Shown in pieces: positions 1 through 7,359 of a stretch of 64,000 bases of DNA. How positions within the stretch are numbered: the first letter of the stretch is position 1; every line of letters begins with the position of its first letter. The DNA is from Actinomyces oris (GTDB lineage Bacteria; Actinomycetota; Actinomycetes; Actinomycetales; Actinomycetaceae), in NCBI RefSeq assembly GCF_006546825.1, contig NZ_VICC01000002.1, forward strand, positions 124,001 to 188,000. The letters are read 5' to 3'. The position numbers were made by a program, and so were the translations under genes. Under the pieces are notes generated by a model. That model saw only the letters and a list, made by a program, of their open reading frames with translations. It was not told the DNA's origin and did no database searches.

Positions 1-54
1 GCGCTTGCCGTGCCCGCCGCATCCGCAGCGGCATCCTCCGGTCTGGCTCATCAT
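1..54 (-). CDS. Partial Cys/Gly-rich protein, N-terminus only
   Basis: Only 18 codons lie in the window before the edge. They begin at an ATG ending at base 54 (a second in-frame ATG follows directly) and encode a short peptide with three cysteines and one histidine (GGCRCGCGGHG), suggestive of a metal-binding start. A GAGGAG ribosome-binding site lies just upstream (about 58-63), which supports a real start. It follows truB on the same strand with a gap of about 70 bases. The usual actinobacterial neighbour at this place is ribF, but this N-terminus does not look like RibF. Family not recognised. Confidence 0.45.
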   Translation of the reverse strand, partial: MMSQTGGCRCGCGGHGKR

Positions 55-97
55 GTCTCCTCACGCAAAGGTGCTCATCGGGTGTGCTTTCGCCGGA

Positions 98-112
98 CGG
101 GCCGGCGGCCCG
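98..112 (-). terminator. Weak GC hairpin after truB
   Basis: A 6-bp GC-only stem (98-103 with 107-112) and a 3-base loop lie just past the truB stop. No T-run follows on the minus strand, so it may be only a pause or processing structure. Confidence 0.2.
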
Positions 113-122
113 GGTGCGCGTC

Positions 123-1217
123 TCAGGCCGGGTCCAGGACCAGTACCGGGCGCGCACGTGGGCCCTGGTGCCTCAACAGTGCCACGAGGCGCCCACCGGG
201 GGCGAATCCGGCGACGACGCACTGCTCGGCCGTCTTCGCAGAGGCCTGCAGCCGCCGGCCCTCGGGTGCCTCGCCCCTCTCCAGGACCTCGGCGTCAAGG
301 GGCTGGCCGTAGCGCAGTGCGCGCGCCTCGTCCTCGGTCAGGCTCAGGCGCTCGAAGCAGCGCCGGGCGACCTCCTCCAGCGGTAGCGTGGTGACCCCGT
401 GAGGCTCTGGGTTGGAGGCATCGGTCTCGACCTGGGCGGACAGGTCCGCCAGGGTGTGGGCCTCGTCGATGTCGAAGGGGCCCACTGCGGTGCGCCGCAG
501 CGCGGTCAGATGAGCCCCGCAGCCCAGCGCCCGGCCCAGGTCCCGGGCCAGGGCGCGCACGTAGGTGCCCGACGAGCAGGAGACGAGGATGTCGATGTCG
601 ACGGCCTCCGCTGCGTCCGGGCCGTCGCTGAAGGCGCCGTCGGCTTCGACGATCGCCTTCCGGGGCTCTGCGGTCAGGCGCAGCTCGTGGATGGTGACGG
701 GCCTGGCCTGCAGGTCGACGTCCTGCCCGTCACGGACGCGTTGGTAGGCTCGCACGCCGTCGACCTTGATGGCGGAGACCGCACTGGGCACCTGCTGGAT
801 CGGTCCGGTCAGGGCTGTGAGCGCCTCCTGGAGGCGGCCCTCGGGCAGGTCCGAGGGCCGGCAGCCGCGGGCTGCGACGATCTGCCCGTCAGCGTCCTCC
901 GTCGTGGTCTCCACCCCGAGGCGAACGGTGGCCTCGTAGGTCTTGTCGGCTCCCACCAGGTAGGTAAGGAAGCGGGTGGCGCGCCCGATGCCCAGCAGCA
1001 GCAGGCCGGTGGCCATGGGGTCGAGGGTGCCGGCGTGCCCCACCTTGCGGGTAGCGGCCAGGCGGCGGGTGGCGCCGACGACGTCGTGGCTGGTCAGCCT
1101 TTGGGGCTTGTCCACCAGGAGGATCCCGTCGGCCGCCGTGACCGCGCCGCGGGGGACGTCGGGGCGACGACGTGCGCCGGTCCGCTCCACGGGCTCGGCC
1201 CGCTCAGAGGCCTTCAC
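123..1217 (-). CDS. truB: tRNA pseudouridine(55) synthase TruB
   Basis: Makes pseudouridine 55 in the T-loop of tRNAs. The diagnostic motif [13 protein letters not shown] lies at about residues 61-73, with the catalytic Asp at about 66. It is preceded by LLVDKP and followed by the RATRFL stretch and a [16 protein letters not shown] block, all typical of the family. At 364 aa it is longer than the usual 290-310 because of an Arg/Glu-rich N-terminal tail and an additional C-terminal segment. The start is GTG at 1217, overlapping the rbfA stop as GTGA, so the two genes are translationally coupled. truB downstream of rbfA is the usual bacterial order, linked to ribosome and tRNA maturation. Confidence 0.97.
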   Translation of the reverse strand: MKASERAEPVERTGARRRPDVPRGAVTAADGILLVDKPQRLTSHDVVGATRRLAATRKVGHAGTLDPMATGLLLLGIGRATRFLTYLVGADKTYEATVRLGVETTTEDADGQIVAARGCRPSDLPEGRLQEALTALTGPIQQVPSAVSAIKVDGVRAYQRVRDGQDVDLQARPVTIHELRLTAEPRKAIVEADGAFSDGPDAAEAVDIDILVSCSSGTYVRALARDLGRALGCGAHLTALRRTAVGPFDIDEAHTLADLSAQVETDASNPEPHGVTTLPLEEVARRCFERLSLTEDEARALRYGQPLDAEVLERGEAPEGRRLQASAKTAEQCVVAGFAPGGRLVALLRHQGPRARPVLVLDPA

Positions 1218-1711
1218 AGGTCCTCGGCATCCGTTGCAGGCTCGTGGTCGCTCTCCTCAGCCTCCGGCTCGCCGTCCTCGGCCTCCTCATCCTCCTCATC
1301 GTGGCGGTAGGGGTCGGCGTCACCGGCGTAGGTGGCTCCCTCGGCGACCTTGGCGATCTGGGCGTCACGCACCCTGGCCTGGGCCAGGGCGTCCTCGAGG
1401 GTCTTAGCGGTGGTGGGCAGGGCATCGAGCTGGAAGGACAGTGAAGGAGTCAGGCGGATGCCGAGGGCCTTACCAACCTCGGAGCGGATGAGTCCCTTGG
1501 CTGAGCGCAGCGCCTTGGCCGTCTCCTCCCGCTCCTCATCGCTGCCGTAGACGGTGTAGAACACGGTGGCCTGCTGGAGGTCGCCGGTGACACGGACGTC
1601 GGTGACGGTGACGAAGCCCAGGCGCGGGTCCTTGATTCGCCCTTGAAGGAGGCGGGCGACGGTCTCATGAATGCGGTCGGCGACCTTGCGGGCGCGGGCG
1701 GCGTCGGCCAT
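1214..1711 (-). CDS. rbfA: 30S ribosome-binding factor RbfA
   Basis: Assists late maturation of the 30S subunit by binding near the 5' helix of 16S rRNA. The N-terminal region ([13 protein letters not shown], then [20 protein letters not shown]) is the classical single KH-like fold, and [11 protein letters not shown] closes it near residue 97. The last 60 residues are a strongly acidic tail (long runs of Glu/Asp), seen in several actinobacterial RbfAs. In most actinobacteria rbfA follows infB directly. Here infB lies about 7 kb upstream on the same strand, separated by the NO-reductase block, so rbfA-truB probably need their own promoter in 1712-1908. Confidence 0.95.
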   Translation of the reverse strand: MADAARARKVADRIHETVARLLQGRIKDPRLGFVTVTDVRVTGDLQQATVFYTVYGSDEEREETAKALRSAKGLIRSEVGKALGIRLTPSLSFQLDALPTTAKTLEDALAQARVRDAQIAKVAEGATYAGDADPYRHDEEDEEAEDGEPEAEESDHEPATDAEDL

Positions 1712-1908
1712 GGCGGGGCTCCTTCACGTGCGGGGTCCGGGCCTGTCAGGCCCGGGGCTGAGCGATCGGGACCGATCGGCGCGCCGTCCTCACCCGCGAA
1801 AGAGCGGAGCCTTCCGAGGCGGTCCAGTGCGCCTCACTATGCTACGCGGAGCGGCGACACGGTCACCGCAGCCATCCCCGAGCGCGAACGGATCAGGAAC
1901 AGATCACA

Positions 1909-2901
1909 ATGAGCTCCTCCCCCGGTGCATCCTCCTCGAAAGACGGCCCCACCGCTACGCCACCGGCCCTTCCTGAGGCCGCGGCGACCTCGGCGTCAGG
2001 GACGCTCGATAGCACTGGGATGGCTCTGGTCATCGGCTGCTACACCCTGTGGGGCGTCTTCCCCTTCTACTTCCACCTCCTCTCGGCCGCCGGCAGTGTG
2101 GAGATCATCGGTCACCGGATCCTCTGGACGCTCGTCTCCTGCCTGATGCTCATCGCCCTGCGGCGCCGCTGGGCGCAGCTGGTTCACGTGGTGCGCTCAC
2201 CGCGCCTGCTGGGGATGCTGGCCGTCTGCGGGCTGCTGGTCTCAGTCAACTGGCTCGTCTACGTCTACGGCGTCAACAGCGCGCGCACGGCCGACGCCGC
2301 CCTGGGCTACTTCATCAACCCGCTGGTGACGGTGGCCCTGGCCTCGCTGGTGCTGCATGAGCAGTTGCGCCCCGCTCACCGGGTCTCGATCGCGCTGGCG
2401 AGCGCTGGAGTGGCCCTCCTCGTGGTGCTGCAGGGCTCGCTGCCGTGGATCTCCCTGGCGCTGGCCTTCTCCTTCGCCTTGTACGGGCTGGTCAAGAAGC
2501 AGCTCGGGCCCGACGTGGACGCGCTGACCGGGCTGACGGTGGAGAGCGCCGTCGTGACTCCCGTCGCGCTCGCCTACCTGGGCCACCTGGCCTGGCAGGG
2601 GCAATCGGCCTGGCAGGCCCCCGATCAAGGGTGGTGGATCCTGGCACTGCTCGTGGTGGCCGGCCCGGTCACGGCCGTGCCCCTGTTGCTCTTCGCCGCC
2701 GGGACCAGGCGCGTGCCGTTGTCCGTGGTCGGGATGGGACAGTACATCGCCCCAACCATCCAGTTCCTGCTGGCCTGGGGCGCCTTCCACGAGCGGATCC
2801 CGACGGCCCGATGGGCGGCCATGATCCTGGTGTGGGCGGCGGTCGCAGTCTTCATCGGTGACGCGGTGCGCCAGCTCCTTCGCCGCCCTTGCCCTCGTTA
2901 G
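1909..2901 (+). CDS. rarD: RarD-type EamA transporter
   Basis: Predicted ten-helix inner-membrane permease of the drug/metabolite (EamA) superfamily, RarD branch. The stretch LVIGCYTLWGVFPFYFHLL after residue 38 and the later INSARTADAALGYFINPLVTV-like core are typical of RarD. The physiological substrate of RarD proteins is uncertain; the 'chloramphenicol sensitive' label is historical. The protein is 330 aa with an extra polar N-terminus of about 35 residues. The start at 1909 has only a distant AGGA, so a later start near the first helix is possible. It is divergent from rbfA, and its last 50 bases overlap the 3' end of the oppositely oriented slipin gene. Confidence 0.88.
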   Translation: MSSSPGASSSKDGPTATPPALPEAAATSASGTLDSTGMALVIGCYTLWGVFPFYFHLLSAAGSVEIIGHRILWTLVSCLMLIALRRRWAQLVHVVRSPRLLGMLAVCGLLVSVNWLVYVYGVNSARTADAALGYFINPLVTVALASLVLHEQLRPAHRVSIALASAGVALLVVLQGSLPWISLALAFSFALYGLVKKQLGPDVDALTGLTVESAVVTPVALAYLGHLAWQGQSAWQAPDQGWWILALLVVAGPVTAVPLLLFAAGTRRVPLSVVGMGQYIAPTIQFLLAWGAFHERIPTARWAAMILVWAAVAVFIGDAVRQLLRRPCPR

Positions 2902-3676
2902 CCTCCGGCAGGCCACCCTGGGGACCGAAGCGCTCCAGGAGCGGTCCGATGATGTCCATCGGCAGGGGGAAGACGACCGTGGAGTTCTGGTCGGCGCCGA
3001 GCTCCAGGAGGGTCTGCAGGTAGCGCAGCTGGAGGGAGGCCGGTGACTTCGAGAGTGTGTCGGCCGCCTGACGCAGCTCCTCGGAGGCCTGGAGCTCACC
3101 ACGGGCGTTGATGATCTTGGCGCGGCGCTCACGCTCGGCCTCAGCCCCACGAGCCATGGCCCGCTGCATCTGCTCGGGAATCTCAACGTCCTTGATCTCG
3201 ACGACACTGACCTCCACGCCCCAGGGCTCGGTGAGCTTCTCGATGATGTCGCGCAGGTCGGCGTTCAAGGCGCTTCGGTGGGCGAGCACGGTGTCCAGGT
3301 CAACCCGGCCGAGGACGGACCTCAACGTGGTCTGCGCGATCTGGGAGGTGGCGATCGCGTAGTTCTCCACCGCCATGACGGCCTTGACCGGGTCGGTGAC
3401 GTTGAACAGGACGACGGCGTTGACGCGCGCCGGCACGTTGTCCTCCGTGATGACCTCCTGGGGCGGGATGGTCAGGGTGACCACGCGGGTGTCGACCCGC
3501 ACCAGGCGCTCGAGGAAGGGGACGACCAGGTGCAGGCCGGGGTCGTAGACAGGTCGCAGGCGCCCCAACCTGAACACGATGCCCCGCTCGTACTGGGTGA
3601 TGATCTTGAGCGAGAGGGTCAGGACGAGCAGGACGAGGACGGCCAGGGCCGCAATGGCGGTGGTGGTGGTAGTCAT
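2852..3676 (-). CDS. SPFH/Band 7 slipin (stomatin-like) membrane protein
   Basis: Single N-terminal membrane helix (residues about 5-25), then a Band 7 domain containing YERGIVFRLGRL, DPGLHLVVPFLERLVRVD and IPPQEVITEDNVPARVNAVVLF. A charged helical segment (AEAERERRAKIINARGE) and a C-terminal PLPMDI motif follow, all typical of bacterial slipins. Such proteins form membrane-associated oligomers and are linked to membrane microdomains or quality control; a specific role cannot be assigned. It lies 50 bp downstream of the Cys/His membrane protein and norZ on the same strand, so it may belong to their operon. A good AAGGA site precedes the ATG. NfeD, a frequent slipin partner, is absent here. 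Its 3' end overlaps rarD. Confidence 0.93.
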   Translation of the reverse strand: MTTTTTAIAALAVLVLLVLTLSLKIITQYERGIVFRLGRLRPVYDPGLHLVVPFLERLVRVDTRVVTLTIPPQEVITEDNVPARVNAVVLFNVTDPVKAVMAVENYAIATSQIAQTTLRSVLGRVDLDTVLAHRSALNADLRDIIEKLTEPWGVEVSVVEIKDVEIPEQMQRAMARGAEAERERRAKIINARGELQASEELRQAADTLSKSPASLQLRYLQTLLELGADQNSTVVFPLPMDIIGPLLERFGPQGGLPEANEGKGGEGAGAPRHR

Positions 3677-3726
3677 GAAGGGTCCTTCGGGAAGGTAAGT
3701 CGACGTGGCTCAGGGCTGGGCCCGAA

Positions 3727-4656
3727 TCATCTGCGTGTGGTGTCGGTGGCCTCGTTCCACGCCGAGGACCATGAGCGCCGGGCCCCGCCGCGGGTTCCAT
3801 CCGCCTCGTTCTCGGCGCCAGTGGTCGGGACGCGCTTGCGGGTGCGCAGGGCGGTGACGCGACGCAGCTCGGGCTCCACGGAGGCAGCGGAGGCGACAGT
3901 CCCGCCGTCCGCCTTCCCGGTGCCGTCAGCCCCGGAGAGGAAGGAGACATGCACGGTGCGCCCCGTTGCGGCCGCACGGGCCTGAGCGGTGGCGATCGCC
4001 TCGGCCGCCTCACGCACTGAGCGGTATCCCGAGGGGCGTGCACTGATCGACACCGGGACGGGCCCGGTGCCCGATGAGCGACGAGCCTCCTCCGCCTCCT
4101 GGTACTCCTGCGAGCCGACGTGGGGCAGGTGGGCCGGCGCGTTGTCGGGGGTGCTCCACAGGTGACGGGCCAGCGGCAGGACTCCGGCCACGATGACGAC
4201 GACGGTCGTCGTGCCCAGGACGATGAGGTCGCCGGCGGCGTGAAAGGCCACCATGAGCAGCACCGGGATGAAGACACCGACGCAGGCGATGACCAGACCC
4301 ACACCGCGGTGGAAGCGTCCGGCGTCGGAGTAGGGCCACGGGTCGACGGGCCGGGTGATCTCCCGTGGGCCGGGGGTGGGCGAGCAGCTGTCCTTGGATG
4401 GGCAGCGCCCGCAGATCGCATGGGCGCCTTCATAGCGGATGACGCGCTTGTCCGGGTCGAAGGCGGTGGGCCACAGCCACTGGTCCTCGTGGCACCTCCA
4501 GCCGTCGACGTCGTCGTGGTACATGAAGTCCGAGTGCCGCCAGGACATGGAGTGCCGGGCGCTGCGTGAGCCGAGGACGTCCACGGCCCACGCAGCGGCC
4601 AGCATGATGAGCGCGTAGGCGGCGATGAGCCACACGCTCAGGTCGGGTGAGTCCAT
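3727..4656 (-). CDS. Cys/His-rich three-helix membrane protein coupled to NO reductase
   Basis: No named family recognised. One membrane helix lies at about residues 8-27, and two more at about 117-139 and 143-162. Between the first and second is an exposed segment with Cys55-His56 and a compact CGRCPSKDSC cluster (Cys82, 85, 91) plus several Trp and His, which could bind a metal or an Fe-S cluster. The C-terminal 120 residues are polar and look disordered. The start codon overlaps the norZ stop by one base (TGATG), so it is translationally coupled to the NO reductase. The role is therefore inferred to be assembly, cofactor delivery or electron transfer for NorZ. The slipin follows 50 bp downstream. 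Confidence 0.8.
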   Translation of the reverse strand: MDSPDLSVWLIAAYALIMLAAAWAVDVLGSRSARHSMSWRHSDFMYHDDVDGWRCHEDQWLWPTAFDPDKRVIRYEGAHAICGRCPSKDSCSPTPGPREITRPVDPWPYSDAGRFHRGVGLVIACVGVFIPVLLMVAFHAAGDLIVLGTTTVVVIVAGVLPLARHLWSTPDNAPAHLPHVGSQEYQEAEEARRSSGTGPVPVSISARPSGYRSVREAAEAIATAQARAAATGRTVHVSFLSGADGTGKADGGTVASAASVEPELRRVTALRTRKRVPTTGAENEADGTRGGARRSWSSAWNEATDTTRR

Positions 4657-6998
4657 CAGTCGTTCAGCTCCGCGCGCTCACCGCGCCAGGCCTTGCGCCC
4701 ACCCTGGATCTCCTCGTAGAGGGCGTCCTCGGCGAAGGTGTCCACCGTCCGCCCTCGACGCCAGTTCCTCAGTCCCAGGTAGGCGATGTAGAGGTAGGGC
4801 AGGACTCCGCCGAGGATGAAGATGAGGTCTCCGGGCATCCGCCCCCACTCAATGATCGTGTTGACCGAGTTGGTGACGTAGGTGAGCTGGCGGGCCTCGA
4901 AGTAGCCCGTGCTCACCGAGTAGCGCAGCTGGAGGATGCCCAGCGGCAGCAGGGTGGCGAAGCACATCCAGGCCAGACCGATGTTGAGGCTCCAGAAGGA
5001 GGTCTTGGCGAGCTTCTCGGGCCACTTGTCGGCCGGCACCAGGTAGCGCAGGGCGAACATCCCCAGCGCCAGCGCCATGAAGCCGTACACGCCCATCATG
5101 GAGGCGTGAGCGTGGTTGGCCGTCAGCGCGGTCCCGATCTCGTAGTAGGACACGATGGGCAGGTTGACCAGGAAGCCGAAGACACCGGCCCCCAGGAAGT
5201 TCCAGAAGCCGACAGCCATGAGGAACATAACGGCCCAGCGGTGCGGGAAGGGACCGGCCTCCTTGCCGTGGCGGTTGGCTCCCAGCTGCATGAAGGCCCA
5301 GGCCTCCACCGTCAGGAAGGTCAGGGGGATCACCTCGGCGGCTGAGAAGAAGGCGCCCAGGGCCATGTGCTCCACCGGCGTGCCGGAGAAGTACAGGTGG
5401 TGCATGGTGCCGATGACGCCGCCGGCGGAGTACAGGATGATGTCCATGAAGATGATGCCCAGTGCGATCCTCTCGCGGACAACGCCCAGCAGGACGAAGA
5501 CGTAGGCGACCATGACGGTGGTGAACAGCTCGAGGAAGTCCTCGACCCACAGGTGCACCACCCAGAAGCGCCAGAACTCGGCGACGGTCACGTGGGTTCC
5601 GGTGCGCGCCATCATCCCCACGGCGTAGAAGGCGGGGATCGCCAGGGCCGCGAACATGAACAGCCAGGGCATGTTGGCCACGTGCTCGTTGCTCAGGCGC
5701 GAGCGCATGGCGCGCCAGATGATGAACACCCAGACGAACAGGGCCAGGGTCAACAGCACCTGGAAGACGAAGGGCAGGTCGAGGTACTCCCACTGCTGGG
5801 CGAACAGCGGTCCCTTGGCCCAGCTCAGGCCGTGCTGGCTGGCCCCCTCCGCCAGGCAGGACAGGACGACGACCACCGTGGCGGCGATGAACAGGGTCCA
5901 CACCAGCACGTGCTGCTTCTTCGGCTCGCGCCTGGCGATGAACGGGGTCAGGAACAGGCCGGCCGCGAGCAGCCCGATGGCGGTCCAGAACAAGGAGAGC
6001 TGGACGTGCCAGGTGCGGGCCAGGGAGAAGGGCAGGAGCCGGCCCAGGTCGAAGCCGAAGAAGGACAGCACGTCGGCCCGGTAGTGCTCGGCCAGGGCTC
6101 CCAGGAGCGTCTGGACGAGGAAGAGGGCGGCGATGGTGAAGACGTACCAGGCCACCACCCGCTGCGACTTGGTCAGTCCGACCTCCTCGGGCTGCCGGAA
6201 GGACAGGGCCGGGGCCTCCTCGGAGTGCCAGCCGATCTTCTGGCTCCAGCGGCCGTAGATGGCGAACATGACGCCGGTTCCACCGATGAGGACGATCAGC
6301 GACAGGACCGACCAGATCATGAGGTCACCGGTGGGCGCGTTGCCGACCAAGGACTCGGCGGGCCAGTTGTTCGTGTACGAGTAGTCATGACCGGGGCGCT
6401 GCGCTGACGAGCCCCAGGCGGTCCAGCCGAAGAAGGCCGTCACCTGCTTGACCTGGACGGGGTCGGTGATGAGATCCGGCTTGAGGCCGTGGCTGTGGGC
6501 GTCGGGCCCGAACATCGTGGTGTAGTGGCTGACGGCCTCGTTGTAGGCCTTGACCTGCTCATCGGTCCACACCAGGGTTCCCGTGGAGGGGTCGTAGCGG
6601 TTGGTCCGCATCATCTCCTTGGTGGCGGCCGCCGGGTCGGCGACCCCCTGGGCGGCGAGCTGCTTCTTGACGCTCGTGGCCTCCATGCGAAGGTACTCGG
6701 CGGTGAAGTCCGGACCGAGGTAGCCGCCGTGCCCCAGGATGGAGCCGTACTCCATGAGCCCCCTGGCCTGGAAGAGCTTCTGCCCCTCGGTGATGTCCTG
6801 CGTCGTGAAGAGGGTCTCACCGCTCTCGGTGACCACCTTCTGCGGCTGAGGCATGGAATTGGTGTAGGTGCGGTAGGCCAGCAGGCCCATGACAGTGAAT
6901 CCGAAGAGCATGACCAGGGCGACCCCCTGGATCCACCCCTTGCCGATGAGGCGAGCGCGTCGGGAGGACGCCCCCTCAGTCGTGGCAGCGGATGACAT
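4656..6998 (-). CDS. norZ: Quinol-dependent nitric oxide reductase (qNOR)
   Basis: Single-subunit enzyme of the heme-copper oxidase superfamily that reduces 2 NO to N2O using quinol. At 780 aa it has the size of qNOR rather than the cytochrome c-dependent NorB (about 460 aa). The N-terminal periplasmic extension carries ITEGQKLFQARGLMEYGS and LGHGGYLGPDFTAEYLR, which mark qNOR. The catalytic core follows with HVQLSLFWTAIGLLAAG, VVHLWVEDFLELFTT (His and Glu near the non-heme iron), HHLYFSGTP and NHAHASMMGVYGFMA, and about 14 membrane helices. A strong GGAGGT site precedes the ATG at 6998. Likely used for NO detoxification. No NorD/NorQ genes are present, as expected for qNOR. Confidence 0.96.
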   Translation of the reverse strand: MSSAATTEGASSRRARLIGKGWIQGVALVMLFGFTVMGLLAYRTYTNSMPQPQKVVTESGETLFTTQDITEGQKLFQARGLMEYGSILGHGGYLGPDFTAEYLRMEATSVKKQLAAQGVADPAAATKEMMRTNRYDPSTGTLVWTDEQVKAYNEAVSHYTTMFGPDAHSHGLKPDLITDPVQVKQVTAFFGWTAWGSSAQRPGHDYSYTNNWPAESLVGNAPTGDLMIWSVLSLIVLIGGTGVMFAIYGRWSQKIGWHSEEAPALSFRQPEEVGLTKSQRVVAWYVFTIAALFLVQTLLGALAEHYRADVLSFFGFDLGRLLPFSLARTWHVQLSLFWTAIGLLAAGLFLTPFIARREPKKQHVLVWTLFIAATVVVVLSCLAEGASQHGLSWAKGPLFAQQWEYLDLPFVFQVLLTLALFVWVFIIWRAMRSRLSNEHVANMPWLFMFAALAIPAFYAVGMMARTGTHVTVAEFWRFWVVHLWVEDFLELFTTVMVAYVFVLLGVVRERIALGIIFMDIILYSAGGVIGTMHHLYFSGTPVEHMALGAFFSAAEVIPLTFLTVEAWAFMQLGANRHGKEAGPFPHRWAVMFLMAVGFWNFLGAGVFGFLVNLPIVSYYEIGTALTANHAHASMMGVYGFMALALGMFALRYLVPADKWPEKLAKTSFWSLNIGLAWMCFATLLPLGILQLRYSVSTGYFEARQLTYVTNSVNTIIEWGRMPGDLIFILGGVLPYLYIAYLGLRNWRRGRTVDTFAEDALYEEIQGGRKAWRGERAELND

Positions 6999-7099
6999 GA
7001 GATTACCTCCGTGTATCTCAGGAGACGGCGGATGTCTTCCGCATCGTCACAGCCACCGTACAAGCCTTGCAGAGCATTGTGGGGGAACGATCCGGGAGT

Positions 7100-7156
7100 T
7101 CTCCGTCGATATAACGTCTAATCGCTCCTATTTCCTCAGATTCTCTCCGTCGATAT
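7100..7156. repeat. 13-bp direct repeat, possible operator pair
   Basis: TCTCCGTCGATAT occurs identically at 7100-7112 and 7144-7156, 44 bp (about four helical turns) apart, inside the norZ/molybdo-fusion intergenic region. The same-face spacing suits cooperative binding of a regulator. The motif does not clearly match a known NsrR or Crp/Fnr (NNR/DNR) site. Confidence 0.5.
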
Positions 7157-7291
7157 TCAACACGTGGAACGACACCACGACCAGAACCCCACCCATTTTA
7201 GCTAGCCTCATGTTCCTTATTTAAGAAAGGGTGACTTAACTTTCTCTCGGACGCATCGACACCTGATCGCGACACCTTGTCATCACCCCCT

Positions 7292-7328
7292 GTATAGAAC
7301 CGACACACAGCAGTACAATGATCTATAC
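7292..7328. repeat. 7-bp inverted repeat near the start of the molybdo-fusion gene
   Basis: GTATAGA (7292-7298) and TCTATAC (7322-7328) form a perfect inverted pair with a 23-base spacer that contains the TACAAT box. It ends 31 bases before the start codon. It could be an operator or a weak leader hairpin. Confidence 0.4.
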
Positions 7329-7359
7329 GGAATGTTTGTCACCCCGTTTGTAAGGCACG

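Larger units (their letters stand above)
6999..7359. promoter_or_regulatory. Divergent regulatory region between norZ and the molybdo-fusion gene
   Basis: This 361-base non-coding gap is clearly AT-richer than the flanking genes and must hold the promoters of both divergent genes. It contains a 13-bp direct repeat, a 7-bp inverted repeat and a TACAAT box (7314-7319) that could be a -10 element for the rightward gene, although no convincing -35 is placed for it. A GTTTGT hexamer also occurs twice near 7334-7351. No regulator gene lies alongside. Confidence 0.6.

Noticed and set aside
7334-7351. Two GTTTGT hexamers just before the molybdo-fusion gene as operator half-sites
   Set aside because: Too short and AT-rich to distinguish from chance; mentioned only within the regulatory region.
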